Positions 15,979-24,782 of a stretch of DNA of 64,000 nucleotides are shown here, piece after piece (the first letter of the stretch is position 1; each line of letters opens with the position of its first letter). The translations under genes and the position numbers were made by a program. Location of the stretch: contig QBMB01000005.1 in NCBI GenBank assembly GCA_003241965.1, forward strand, positions 1 to 64,000, written 5' to 3'. Below the pieces are notes generated by a model that was not told the origin of the DNA, did no database searches, and saw only the letters and a program-made list of their open reading frames with translations. Source of the stretch: Burkholderiales bacterium (GTDB lineage Bacteria > Pseudomonadota > Gammaproteobacteria > Burkholderiales > Burkholderiaceae_C).

Positions 15979-17139
15979 ATGGACCTAGACGTAACACCCG
16001 CACAGCAGGCCTTTCGCGAGGAAGTAAGAGCCTTTGTTCGCGACCGCCTGCCTTCGGACATCCGCGAACGCTTGCGTGCCGGGCATCCGCCCCGCAAGCA
16101 GGACACCGTGACCTGGCAGCGCATCCTCAACGAGCGCGGCTGGGCTGCTCCTCACTGGCCGCGCCAGTTCGGCGGCGCCGAGCTGGGGCAGATGGAACGC
16201 TTGATCCTGCTTGACGAGATGTATCGCGCCCCGGCTCCGCTGCCGCAAGTCTTCAACGTCACCATGCTCGGTCCCGTGCTGATGAAATTCGGCACCCCTG
16301 CGCAGTGTGAATACTTCCTGCCGAAGCTGGCGAATCTCGACCTGTGGTTCTGCCAGGGCTTCTCTGAACCAGGCTCCGGCTCCGATTTGGCTTCGCTGCG
16401 GACGGCCGCACGGCGCGACGGGGATCAGTATGTCGTCAATGGCCAGAAGATCTGGACTACCACGGCACACCTGGCTGACTGGGTGTTTGCCCTGGTACGT
16501 ACCAACGTCGAAGCACGGAAGCAGGAGGGCATCTCCTTCCTGCTGATCGACCTGAAATCACCCGGCATCACCATACGGCCGATTTATTCCATCGACGGTG
16601 AACACCACCTCAATGAGGTGTTCTTCGACGAAGTGAGGGTGCCCGTGGACAACCTGGTGGGCCAGGAGAATCGTGGCTGGGACTGCGCCAAGTACCTGCT
16701 GGGCAACGAGCGTACCGGTATCGCCAACGTCGGCTTGTGCCGCGAACGCCTGGACCTCGCTCGCGAAATGGCCAGTCGCACCCGCGAAGGCGGTGTCTGC
16801 CTGCTCGACGATTCGAAGTTGCGCGGCGAGTTCGCGGTGCTCGACGCCGAAATTCGGGCACTCGAAGTGACCAACTACCGCTTCCTGCTGACGCCAAGCG
16901 CGCAGCAGGCGCTGCCTGCCTTCGCTTCGGTGCTGAAGCTCAAGGGAGTGGAGCTGCAACAGGACATCAACACGCTGCTCGCCAGACTGGCTGGGCCTGC
17001 TGGCCTGGAGCGCCGCGGCTCCGACGACATCGTGCATGGACCTCTGACGCCCCGCTACTTCTACTCCCGCGCAGCCAGCATCTACGGCGGTACCAGCGAA
17101 GTGCAAAAGGACATCCTGGCCAAGGCTGTTGTCGGCTGA
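15979..17139 (+). CDS. Acyl-CoA dehydrogenase, large subunit (PimC-like)
   Basis: This 386-residue protein resembles the large subunit of pimeloyl-CoA dehydrogenase and other two-subunit acyl-CoA dehydrogenases. It has DVTPAQQAFREEVRAFVRDRL at the start, GFSEPGSGSDLASL and GQKIWTTTAH in the middle, and IYGGTSEVQKDILAK at the end. GGAG lies five bases before the ATG at 15979. A smaller dehydrogenase gene follows after nine bases. Heteromeric dehydrogenases of this kind act on long dicarboxylic or bulky cyclic acyl-CoAs, including steroid side chains. Confidence 0.85.
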   Translation: MDLDVTPAQQAFREEVRAFVRDRLPSDIRERLRAGHPPRKQDTVTWQRILNERGWAAPHWPRQFGGAELGQMERLILLDEMYRAPAPLPQVFNVTMLGPVLMKFGTPAQCEYFLPKLANLDLWFCQGFSEPGSGSDLASLRTAARRDGDQYVVNGQKIWTTTAHLADWVFALVRTNVEARKQEGISFLLIDLKSPGITIRPIYSIDGEHHLNEVFFDEVRVPVDNLVGQENRGWDCAKYLLGNERTGIANVGLCRERLDLAREMASRTREGGVCLLDDSKLRGEFAVLDAEIRALEVTNYRFLLTPSAQQALPAFASVLKLKGVELQQDINTLLARLAGPAGLERRGSDDIVHGPLTPRYFYSRAASIYGGTSEVQKDILAKAVVG

Positions 17140-17148
17140 GGATAAAAA

Positions 17149-18282
17149 ATGAACTTTGAACTGAACGATGAGCAGCGCGCGCTGCAGGACAGCCTTTCCC
17201 GTTTGCTGGCCGACCGGTATGGCTTTGAAAAGCGGCGTGGCTTTGCCGCCAGCCCAGCGGGCCATGACGAGGGCACCTGGCGCAAGCTCGGCGAGCTGGG
17301 TGTCACCGCGCTGCTGGTGCCTGAAGTGCATGGTGGCTTTGGCGGAAGTGGGTGTGATCTGCTGCCCGTGATGCAGGAACTGGGCGCTGCACTTTCGCTG
17401 GAACCCTTCCTCGCCTCAAGCGTTCTGGGCGCTACCGCCATCCGGCTGGCGGCCGATGACGTGTTGCAGGATCGCATGCTTCCAGGTGTGGCGGCTGGTA
17501 CGACCTGTGTCGCCTGGGCGCATGACGAGGTGGCTGGCAGGCACACTCCGCGCTGGGTTGAAACTCGCGCGCTGCGCCAGGGTGATCGGTGGGTGCTGGA
17601 TGGCGGGAAGGCCAACGTGCTGGCTGCGGGCCTGGCGCAGCACTTTGTGGTGACCGCGCGGGTTTCGGGTGCGGCTGATGCGCCGGACGGTTGCGCACTT
17701 TTCCTGGTGGACGCGGGAGCCGCCGGTCTCGAAAACCGGGTGTTCCGTATGGTGGACGACTCGCTTGGGGGTGAGCTGAATTTGCGCGGTGTGGCCGCGA
17801 TTCCCCTGGGTGACCCAACCGATGGCAGACGCGCCCGTGCAGCCATCGACACCACGCTGGCAGTCGGTACCGCAGCAGCTTGCGCCGACATGGTCGGAGC
17901 CATGCAGGCGGCATTCCGGCTCGCAATGGACTACCTCAAGACGCGAAAACAGTTCGGTCGCCTGATCGGCGAGAACCAGGCACTGCGCCATCGCGCTGCC
18001 GAGATGCTGGTCAGTCTGGAACTCGCACGCAGCATGGCGATCGCCGCAGCGGTTGCAGTCGATAGGCCCGAGGGAGCGGACGCCGCCCTTGACGTGCACC
18101 GGGCAAAGCTTTCCGTGGGGCGCCATGCACGTACCTTGGCCCACGGAGCCATCCAGTTGCATGGCGGCATCGGCATGACGGAAGAGTACGCCGTGGGCCA
18201 CTACCTGCGACGCATTCACGTACTGGACCAATTGTTCGGGGACGGTGACGCCCACGCCATGCGGCTTGCGGCACTCGCCTGA
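17149..18282 (+). CDS. Acyl-CoA dehydrogenase, small subunit (PimD-like)
   Basis: This 377-residue partner has a recognisable N-terminal domain (FELNDEQRALQDSLSRLLADR) and the C-terminal GAIQLHGGIGMTEEYAVGHYLRR with the usual catalytic Glu region. Its middle FAD-binding motifs are weak, as in PimD-type subunits. It follows the large subunit after nine bases. The two are best read as one heteromeric enzyme. Confidence 0.85.
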   Translation: MNFELNDEQRALQDSLSRLLADRYGFEKRRGFAASPAGHDEGTWRKLGELGVTALLVPEVHGGFGGSGCDLLPVMQELGAALSLEPFLASSVLGATAIRLAADDVLQDRMLPGVAAGTTCVAWAHDEVAGRHTPRWVETRALRQGDRWVLDGGKANVLAAGLAQHFVVTARVSGAADAPDGCALFLVDAGAAGLENRVFRMVDDSLGGELNLRGVAAIPLGDPTDGRRARAAIDTTLAVGTAAACADMVGAMQAAFRLAMDYLKTRKQFGRLIGENQALRHRAAEMLVSLELARSMAIAAAVAVDRPEGADAALDVHRAKLSVGRHARTLAHGAIQLHGGIGMTEEYAVGHYLRRIHVLDQLFGDGDAHAMRLAALA

Positions 18283-18320
18283 CGCGCCGCCCATTCCATC
18301 CACAGAGACAAGTTAACAGC

Positions 18321-19850
18321 ATGAGCCAGACCCTGATTTACCTCGACGACCGTGCAGTCACACGCGATGACTTGCTGATGCGAGGACGGCGTGCCGCCAC
18401 CGGTTTTGACCACCTCGGCGTGCGTGAAGGTGACAGCGTTGCACTGTTGCTTCGCAATGACTTTGCGTTCTTCGAAGTGCAGCAAGCTGCCGCCGCTATC
18501 GGCGCGTATGCGGTCCCACTGAACTGGCACGGGAAGGCGGACGAGGCCACCTACATCCTGAACGACGCCAGGCCCAAGGTGCTTGTGGCGCATGCAGACC
18601 TGCTGGAGCCGCTGCGTCAGCACATCCCCGCAGGCATGAAGATCCTGGTCGTGCCAACGCCGCCCGAGGTGCAATCACGCCACAGCATCGCGCCCGAGCG
18701 CGCCAGTCCGACGGAGGGCGACATCGTCTGGCAGGCGTGGTGCGACAGCTTCGAGCCGTGGGAGGCGCCCGCCAAACGCAGCCGCGCCACCATGATTTAC
18801 ACCTCGGGCACCACGGGTCATCCCAAAGGAGTCAGACGCGACCCTGCCAGTCCCGAACAGGCGAGCGCCTATGTGGATCTGATCCAGCGCGTCTACGGCC
18901 TGACCCCGGGGGTGCGTGCACTGGTCACGGGGCCGCTCTATCACGCATCGCCCAATGCCTATGGTCGCCAGGCGCTGATGGCGGCCGAGGTGCTTGTGCT
19001 TCAGTCCAAGTTCGATCCAGAGGAAACGCTGGCGGCGATTGAGAAGCACCGGATCACCAACGCGGTGATGGTTCCGACCATGTTTGTTCGCATCCTGCGG
19101 CTGCCCAAGGAAGTTCGCGAGCGCTACGACGTCAGCTCCCTGCGCTGGGTCACGCACACCGGCGCTCCGTGCCCGAAGGAGGTGAAGCAAGCGCTGATGG
19201 AAGAGTGGGGTCCGATCATCTATGAAACCTATGGGGGATCGGAGGTTGGAACCGCCACCCTGGCGACCCCAACGGACTGGTTGGAGCACCCAGGCTCGGT
19301 CGGTGTGCCGACGCCGGGCACCCGCCTCGCCTTCTACGGCGAAGACGGTGACCAAGTGCCGGAGGGCGAAGTCGGAGAGATCTACATGCGAGTGCCGGCC
19401 TATGCTGACTTCACGTACCTCAATCACGAGGAAAAGAGAAAGGGCGTTGAGCGCGATGGCCTGATCAGCTGCGGTGACGTCGGTTATCTCAAGAGCGGGC
19501 GGCTGTACCTGTGCGACCGCCGCTCCGACATGGTGATCTCAGGTGGTACGAATATCTACCCCGCCGAGATCGAGATGGTCCTCCTGCAGTGCCCCGGCGT
19601 GCAGGATTGCGCGGTCTTCGGCATACCCGACGATGACTTCGGCGAGTCGCTCGCAGCCGCGGTGGAGTTGATCCCCGGCGCAAAGATGAGCGTGCGCGAG
19701 ATTCAGGATTACCTGGAGACCCACCTCGCCAGATACAAGGTGCCCAAGCGCATCGACTTCCACGCGTCATTGCCGCGCGAAGACAGCGGCAAGATCTTCA
19801 AACGCCGCCTGCGCGATCCGTTCTGGCAGAACGCTGGTCGAAAAATCTGA
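18321..19850 (+). CDS. AMP-dependent acyl-CoA ligase
   Basis: This 509-residue enzyme activates a carboxylic acid to its CoA thioester at the cost of ATP. The P-loop-like YTSGTTGHPKGVRR is at 160-173, YETYGGSEVGTA is the A5 motif, DVGYLKSGRLYLCDRRSDMVISGG covers A7-A8, and EDSGKIFKRRLRD carries the A10 Lys. It lies within the dehydrogenase unit and is the only ligase of this class in the cluster, so it may perform the first step on the imported acid. Substrate is not assigned. Confidence 0.9.
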   Translation: MSQTLIYLDDRAVTRDDLLMRGRRAATGFDHLGVREGDSVALLLRNDFAFFEVQQAAAAIGAYAVPLNWHGKADEATYILNDARPKVLVAHADLLEPLRQHIPAGMKILVVPTPPEVQSRHSIAPERASPTEGDIVWQAWCDSFEPWEAPAKRSRATMIYTSGTTGHPKGVRRDPASPEQASAYVDLIQRVYGLTPGVRALVTGPLYHASPNAYGRQALMAAEVLVLQSKFDPEETLAAIEKHRITNAVMVPTMFVRILRLPKEVRERYDVSSLRWVTHTGAPCPKEVKQALMEEWGPIIYETYGGSEVGTATLATPTDWLEHPGSVGVPTPGTRLAFYGEDGDQVPEGEVGEIYMRVPAYADFTYLNHEEKRKGVERDGLISCGDVGYLKSGRLYLCDRRSDMVISGGTNIYPAEIEMVLLQCPGVQDCAVFGIPDDDFGESLAAAVELIPGAKMSVREIQDYLETHLARYKVPKRIDFHASLPREDSGKIFKRRLRDPFWQNAGRKI

Positions 19851-20878
19851 TGCATGCACCAAAAAACCTGGGTGCGGGCACCTTGGCAGCTTCGGTGCAG
19901 CGCGCGATGGTGCGCCACGGGTCGGGCGAGGGCGAGGTCATCAACCTGCGGCGACTGACCGGCGGAGCCACCAAGCAGACCTGGGCATTCGATTGGGTCA
20001 GGGCGTCTGCACAGCAGCCGCTGATCTTTCAGCAGTTTCCCGCGCCGGTGTCGCCTGCGAAGGGCGTACCCAAACTGACGGCGTCGCAAGATGCCGCCGT
20101 CATGGTGGTGGCCAGCGCCGGCGGTGCGCCGGCACCAGTGGTACGACTTGTGCTGGAGCCTGCGGACGGTATGGGCGAAGGCTATGTGACCGAGTTCGTG
20201 GCCGGCGAAACGCTGGGCCGGCGCGTGGTGCGTGACGAAGCGTTCGCACCTGCCCGCCAGGCGATGGCAAGCCAATGCGGGGCGATCCTCGCCGCCATCC
20301 ATCGCCTGCCGACGGACTCGCTTCCCTTCCTGCAACAGCTGTCTCCGGCCGACGAGCTGAAAGTCTACGGAGACTCGTTGGCTGGCTGCGGAGTTCGGCA
20401 TCCTGCGCTGGCCTATGCGCTGCGCTGGATCGAAGAGAACCTCCCCCAGCGCTGGACTCCGGCGCTGGTGCATGCGGATTTCCGCACCGGTAATCTCATC
20501 GTGGGCCCCGATGGCGTGCGCTGCGTACTCGATTGGGAAATCGCTCGCATCGGCGACGCGATGCAAGACCTGGGTGTGTTGTGCATGCGCTCCTGGCGTT
20601 TCGGCGGATCAGGCGAGGTCGGTGGGTTTGGCGAACGCGAAGATCTCTATGCCGCTTATGAGGCGGCCTCTGGCCAGCCGGTGGATCCGCAGCGCGTGCG
20701 CTTCTGGGAAGCCTTCTCCAATCTGAAGTGGGCCATTGCCTGTGCCCGGCGTGGCGCGTCCCTGCGTGCCGACGGCCGGCAGGCCAGCGTGGAACTGAGC
20801 GCAGTCGGCCGCCGTATGGAGGAGCCCTTGTGGGACTTCCTCTCTTTGACTGGCGCCGCCCCTGGGAGCATCCGATGA
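19850..20878 (+). CDS. APH/choline-kinase-like phosphotransferase family protein
   Basis: This 342-residue kinase-fold protein starts inside the ligase stop codon (TGATG). It has LVHADFRTGNLIV, a variant HxDxxxxN catalytic loop, and CVLDWEIARIGD, the metal-binding DxE/D loop. Such proteins occur beside acyl-CoA dehydrogenases in many bacteria and are related to the kinase half of ACAD10/ACAD11, so a hydroxyacyl-CoA may be the substrate. The following DUF6285 gene overlaps it. Confidence 0.8.
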   Translation: MHAPKNLGAGTLAASVQRAMVRHGSGEGEVINLRRLTGGATKQTWAFDWVRASAQQPLIFQQFPAPVSPAKGVPKLTASQDAAVMVVASAGGAPAPVVRLVLEPADGMGEGYVTEFVAGETLGRRVVRDEAFAPARQAMASQCGAILAAIHRLPTDSLPFLQQLSPADELKVYGDSLAGCGVRHPALAYALRWIEENLPQRWTPALVHADFRTGNLIVGPDGVRCVLDWEIARIGDAMQDLGVLCMRSWRFGGSGEVGGFGEREDLYAAYEAASGQPVDPQRVRFWEAFSNLKWAIACARRGASLRADGRQASVELSAVGRRMEEPLWDFLSLTGAAPGSIR

Positions 20879-21234
20879 CGACCTTCGTACCCAATGCCGA
20901 ACGGCTGTTGCAAGCGGCCGTGGATTATCTCGACGCGGAACTGCTGTCAACGCTGGAGGGTTACCACCATTTCCAGCTGCGGATCTGCGTGAACACGCTG
21001 CGCATCGTCGCACGCGAAATGGTTCAGGCGCCCGCCCTGGAGCAGCAGGAACAAGAACGCCTCCAACATTTGCTTGGCCATGCAGGCAGCGTGGCCGAGC
21101 TCAACGGAGAAATCAACGATCGCATCGCCAACGGCCAACTGCCGCTGGATGCGCTCGGATTGGCCGAGCACCTGCGGGACACCCTGCGCGGTGCGCTGGC
21201 CATCAACAACCCCACCTGGATCACCAGGCCTTGA
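20875..21234 (+). CDS. DUF6285 domain-containing protein
   Basis: This 119-residue, mainly helical protein overlaps the kinase stop (ATGA). PNAERLLQAAVDYLDAEL and YHHFQLRICVNTLRIVAREM fit the DUF6285 family, commonly encoded next to APH-type kinases and acyl-CoA dehydrogenases. No catalytic motif is visible. It may be an accessory subunit of the kinase. Confidence 0.75.
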   Translation: MTTFVPNAERLLQAAVDYLDAELLSTLEGYHHFQLRICVNTLRIVAREMVQAPALEQQEQERLQHLLGHAGSVAELNGEINDRIANGQLPLDALGLAEHLRDTLRGALAINNPTWITRP

Positions 21235-21263
21235 GCCACTATTTCAACAAAGGAGACATTCCC

Positions 21264-22229
21264 ATGACCATCAACCGTCGCCAGGCCCTCACAGCCAGCA
21301 TTGCATCTTTCGTCGGCATAGCGGCCACGCCCGCCCGCGCTCAGGGCTATCCCACCGGGGTCATCAAGTTCGTGATTCCGACCGCGCCGGGCGGCGGACA
21401 CGATACGATGATGCGGGTCATCGGCCAGAAACTCACCGAGAGCCTGGGCCAGCCCTGCATCATCGAATCGAAACCCGGTGCAAGCGGTGCAATCGCGGCG
21501 CAGGCGGTTGCACAGGCCGCCCCCGACGGCCTCACCTTCCTCCTCGGGTACAGCGCTCTGTTGAGCAACACGGTGCTGATGGCCAAGGCTCCCTACCGCA
21601 TGGATGAATTCGCCCCTGTGAACATGCTGGCACTCACCCCCATCGCCCTCGGGATCAGCGAGACGCTCGCTGCCTCCACGCTCAAGCACTACGTCGCCAT
21701 CGCCAAGACCCAGCCTGGCAAGCTGTCGTACGGTTCATACGGCCAAGGTTCGGGTGGCCACTTTGTCGGTGAATTGTTCAATATGGCCGCTGGCCTGGAT
21801 ATCGTTCACATACCCTACAAGGGCGAGGCGCCTGCCTTGGTGGATCTGATGTCCGGTCAGGTCCACGCAGCCTTTACTTCGATTGGTGGCGTCAAGCGGT
21901 ATCCAGGCAGGATCCGTCCCCTTGCGGTTGCCACGGCCGAACGTTCGCCCAGTTACCCCGATGTTCCGACATTCGCGGAATTGGGGTATCCGCAAGTCAA
22001 CATGCCGGGTTGGGGTGGTTTGTTCGCGCCAGCGAAAACCCCACAAAACATCATCGACAAGGTTTCTGCCGAGATGAACCGGATCGTCTTGTTGCCCGAC
22101 GTCAAAGCCAAGATGGCCGAACTCGGTTTCGACTCAGTGGGCTGGGCGCCGCCAAAGATGAACCAGTTCCTCAAGGAGCAGCTGGCCCAGACTCGCACGT
22201 TGGTCGAGTCCGGCCGAGTGAAGCTCTGA
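21264..22229 (+). CDS. Bug/TTT family extracytoplasmic substrate-binding protein
   Basis: This 321-residue periplasmic binding protein has a signal region INRRQALTASIASFVGIAATPARA, then YPTGVIKFVIPTAPGGGHDT and IIESKPGASGAIAAQAVAQ. The ATG at 21264 follows AAGGAGACATTCCC; an upstream in-frame ATG at 21231 is rejected because the signal peptide starts here. It closes the unit that begins at 15979 and is followed by a strong hairpin. Confidence 0.9.
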   Translation: MTINRRQALTASIASFVGIAATPARAQGYPTGVIKFVIPTAPGGGHDTMMRVIGQKLTESLGQPCIIESKPGASGAIAAQAVAQAAPDGLTFLLGYSALLSNTVLMAKAPYRMDEFAPVNMLALTPIALGISETLAASTLKHYVAIAKTQPGKLSYGSYGQGSGGHFVGELFNMAAGLDIVHIPYKGEAPALVDLMSGQVHAAFTSIGGVKRYPGRIRPLAVATAERSPSYPDVPTFAELGYPQVNMPGWGGLFAPAKTPQNIIDKVSAEMNRIVLLPDVKAKMAELGFDSVGWAPPKMNQFLKEQLAQTRTLVESGRVKL

Positions 22230-22237
22230 GATTTGCG

Positions 22238-22267
22238 ATGCGGCAAGGCCGGCTGGCCTTGCCGCAT
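22238..22267. terminator. Perfect 13-pair hairpin between convergent units
   Basis: ATGCGGCAAGGCC and GGCCTTGCCGCAT form a perfect 13-pair stem with a four-base GGCT loop. No T-run follows on either strand. It lies 9 bases after the Bug gene stop and before the end of the convergent crotonase, so it probably works as a two-way terminator or transcript-end stabiliser. Confidence 0.6.
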
Positions 22268-22325
22268 TCCTGCAAGAACCGTCATGGACCGCTTCAACGG
22301 CTGCAAGCGTGACCCCGCAGGTTGG

Positions 22326-23138
22326 CTATTTCGATCGGGGTGGCAGGCCGCGATAGGGCGGCGCCTTTTTTGCCAGCATCGCCTCGATCGCCACCCGTGG
22401 TTCCGGGGCGGAAAACGCGGCTGACTGGCTGTTTGCCTCCATGCTGAACATGGTTTGCTGATCGGAGTCGAGCGAGGCGTTGAGCGCTGTCTTGGTCAGC
22501 GCAAGTGCTGTGGGAGACGCGTGGGTAAGGCTTTCTGCGATCTGCCGCGCGCGTTCTTCCAACGCTTCGCTCTCGTGAACTTCCATCACGATGCCAAGCC
22601 GCATTGCTTCCTCGGCATCGATCTCACGGGCGGAGAACATCAATTCCTTGGCGCGCTGCAAGCCGACTGCCCTGGGCAGCAAGTACAACGCTCCGAGGTC
22701 GGGCACCAGCCCCAGCTTCAGGTGGGACATGGCAAAGCGGGCCCGTGGCGTCGCCAGCACCATGTCGGCGGTGAGGGCCATCGCGAAGCCGGCCCCCATG
22801 GCTGGCCCGTCGATTGCGGCGATCACCGGGCGGCCCAGGTTCAGCATGTCGTTGACGAGGCGAAGCCCGTTCTTCAGACGCTGCTGCCAGTAGGCGGGAC
22901 CTGCGTCCACGTTCTCGAGCAGCATGGGCAGGTTGCCGCCGGCGCAGAAAGCGCCGGGGCTGCCGGTTAGCACCAGCACGCGGATGTCGGGATCGTTGCG
23001 AACCTGTTCCAACACCGCCATCAGGTCGCCCCGGAGGTCGGCGTCGAATGGATTGTGCTTGGCGGGCCGCGACAGGCGGACCCAGCCCAACTGGTTGATC
23101 ACTTCGAAGTTGAGTGTATTCATGGAGACGGCGCTCAT
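22326..23138 (-). CDS. Enoyl-CoA hydratase/isomerase (crotonase) family, PaaG-like acid pattern
   Basis: This 270-residue crotonase has GSPGAFCAGGNLPML and GPAMGAGFAMALTADMV oxyanion-hole segments. In the active site it reads LKLGLVPDLGALYLLPR, with Asp at the second acid and no Glu at the first, as in PaaG-type isomerases. Its ATG overlaps the stop of the upstream DUF35 gene. It is last in a minus-strand unit thiolase-DUF35-crotonase that is divergent from the SDR unit. Confidence 0.85.
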   Translation of the reverse strand: MSAVSMNTLNFEVINQLGWVRLSRPAKHNPFDADLRGDLMAVLEQVRNDPDIRVLVLTGSPGAFCAGGNLPMLLENVDAGPAYWQQRLKNGLRLVNDMLNLGRPVIAAIDGPAMGAGFAMALTADMVLATPRARFAMSHLKLGLVPDLGALYLLPRAVGLQRAKELMFSAREIDAEEAMRLGIVMEVHESEALEERARQIAESLTHASPTALALTKTALNASLDSDQQTMFSMEANSQSAAFSAPEPRVAIEAMLAKKAPPYRGLPPRSK

Positions 23139-23539
23139 ACCGGCGTGAACATCGGGATCATGCCTCCGCCTTCAGCTGGTTTGAAGCAGACCTTGACGCG
23201 CTGACCAATGCGCAGCGTATCCAAGTCGCAATCGACCATATTGGTCAGCATCGTGACTCCCTCATCGAGGGTGACATAGGCGATGGCGTATGGAATCGGG
23301 CCGGCCTTGCGGGTCACGCTCACGCTGTAGATGAAGCCCAGTCCCGAGAGGCTGCGCCATTCGGTTTCACCCATGCAGAAAGGGCAAAGCGGGCGGGGGT
23401 ACCAATGCGGTTTGCCGCAGGTCTTGCAGAGCCGGGTGCACAGCATGCCCTCCCGTGTCGCATTCCAGAAGTACTCGGTAGCAGCGTCCACCAGAGGAGC
23501 GGCCAAAGGCCGATCGGTAAAAGGAGTGCTCATCGTCAT
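23135..23539 (-). CDS. DUF35 zinc-ribbon/OB-fold protein
   Basis: This 134-residue protein carries Cys38, Cys41, Cys52 and Cys55 as a zinc ribbon (LCKTCGKPHWYPRPLCPFC) and GLGFIYSVSVTRK at the start of the OB fold. Its start overlaps the thiolase-like stop (ATGA), and its stop overlaps the crotonase start. A second ATG at 23533 is possible. It is the third DUF35-thiolase pair in the window. Confidence 0.85.
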   Translation of the reverse strand: MTMSTPFTDRPLAAPLVDAATEYFWNATREGMLCTRLCKTCGKPHWYPRPLCPFCMGETEWRSLSGLGFIYSVSVTRKAGPIPYAIAYVTLDEGVTMLTNMVDCDLDTLRIGQRVKVCFKPAEGGGMIPMFTPV

Positions 23540-24711
23540 TGCCTTTCCATGATCAGGGTGGCACTGCCGTGCCGGGAACCCAGCAATCCGCCCATGCCCT
23601 GGGCAAGCGCCAGGCTGCAGTTGGGGACCTGGACCTTCGGGTGCGCCTCGCCGCGCAGCTGGCGCACCGCTTCGATCACCTTGGTGATGCCGCCACGATT
23701 GGCCGGATGGTTGTTGCACAGGCCACCGCCGTCGGTGTTGAACGGCAGCTTGCCCACGCCCGAGATCAAGTTGCCGTCGGCGACGAACTTGCCGCCCTCG
23801 CCCTTGGCGCAGAAGCCCAGGTCTTCCAGCTGCATCAGCACGGTGATGGTGAAGCTGTCGTAGATGGACGCGTAGTCGATGTCGGCCGGCTTGACGCCGG
23901 CTTCTCCGAACGCAGCCGGACCGGTAATGGCCGCGCCCGACCAAGTCAGATCGACCGCGCCGCCGAGCTGGCCCTTGATGGTCTCGCCCGCGCCAAGGAT
24001 GGTCACAACCGGGCGATTCAGTTTGCGGGCGATCTCGGGCCGCACCATCAGCAGCGCGCCGCCGCCGTCGCTGACCACGCAGCAGTCCAGCTTGTGCAGC
24101 GGATCTGAAATGAGGGGGGAGGCCAGTACGTCTTGCACCGTGACGACTTCCCGCAGCATCGCGTTCGGGTTGTATTGCGCGTGTGTGGAGGCGGCCACCT
24201 TGATCCAGGCGAGCTGCTCGGACGTCGTGCCGAATTCGTACATGTGGCGGGCGGCGGCCAGTGCGTACATGTTCACCGTTACTGGCGCATAAGGCATCTC
24301 CCAGGGCACGTCCGGCGTGCTGCTGGTCACCAGGCGGGCGCCGACGCCGACGCCACTGGCACCCTCGGTGCGCGGTCGCCCGGCCAACGTGATCAGCGCC
24401 ACATTGCACTTGCCGGTGGCGATGGCCTGAGCCGCGTGCGCCACGTGGATCAAGTAGGCGGAGCCGCCTGTATCGGTGGTGTCCAGGTGGCGCAGTCGGG
24501 TGAGCCCGAGGTAGTCCGCCATGCTGTTGGCGCCCAGTCCCGGCGCGTCGCCGGCGCAGAAGTAGCCGTCCACATCCTGAAGGGAGAGCCCTGCATCCTC
24601 AAGTGCCCCCTTCGCGCATTCGGCGTGCAGTTGGGCCACGGTTTTGTCAGGGGCCTTGCGGGTCGGGTGTTCGAAAGCGCCTGCTATGCAGGCCTTGCCT
24701 TTGATGGTCAT
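23536..24711 (-). CDS. Thiolase-fold protein, probable DUF35 partner (retro-aldolase type)
   Basis: This 391-residue thiolase-like protein starts with IKGKACIAGAFEHPTRKAPD. The nucleophile loop reads TTDTGGSAYLIHVAHAA with no Cys, while the C-terminal loop keeps a His (GGLCNNHPANRGG). YASIYDSFTITVLMQLEDLGF resembles the NDxF region of SCP2-type thiolases. It precedes an overlapping DUF35 gene. A CoA-ester aldolase is the best guess; thiolysis is less likely without the Cys. Confidence 0.75.
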   Translation of the reverse strand: MTIKGKACIAGAFEHPTRKAPDKTVAQLHAECAKGALEDAGLSLQDVDGYFCAGDAPGLGANSMADYLGLTRLRHLDTTDTGGSAYLIHVAHAAQAIATGKCNVALITLAGRPRTEGASGVGVGARLVTSSTPDVPWEMPYAPVTVNMYALAAARHMYEFGTTSEQLAWIKVAASTHAQYNPNAMLREVVTVQDVLASPLISDPLHKLDCCVVSDGGGALLMVRPEIARKLNRPVVTILGAGETIKGQLGGAVDLTWSGAAITGPAAFGEAGVKPADIDYASIYDSFTITVLMQLEDLGFCAKGEGGKFVADGNLISGVGKLPFNTDGGGLCNNHPANRGGITKVIEAVRQLRGEAHPKVQVPNCSLALAQGMGGLLGSRHGSATLIMERQ

Positions 24712-24754
24712 TGTTTCTGCTCCGGTTGACGGCGATGAGGCTGCAGTATATCAT

Positions 24755-24765
24755 TGGTTCAACCA
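24755..24765. promoter_or_regulatory. Putative FadR/GntR-type operator (site 5 of 7)
   Basis: TGGT-TCA-ACCA lies in the 71-base gap between the divergent thiolase unit and the ten-gene SDR-crotonase unit, 17 bases before the SDR ATG. It is the same palindrome as the other sites and could control both units. Confidence 0.6.
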
Positions 24766-24782
24766 TACAAAGGAAATGTGCA

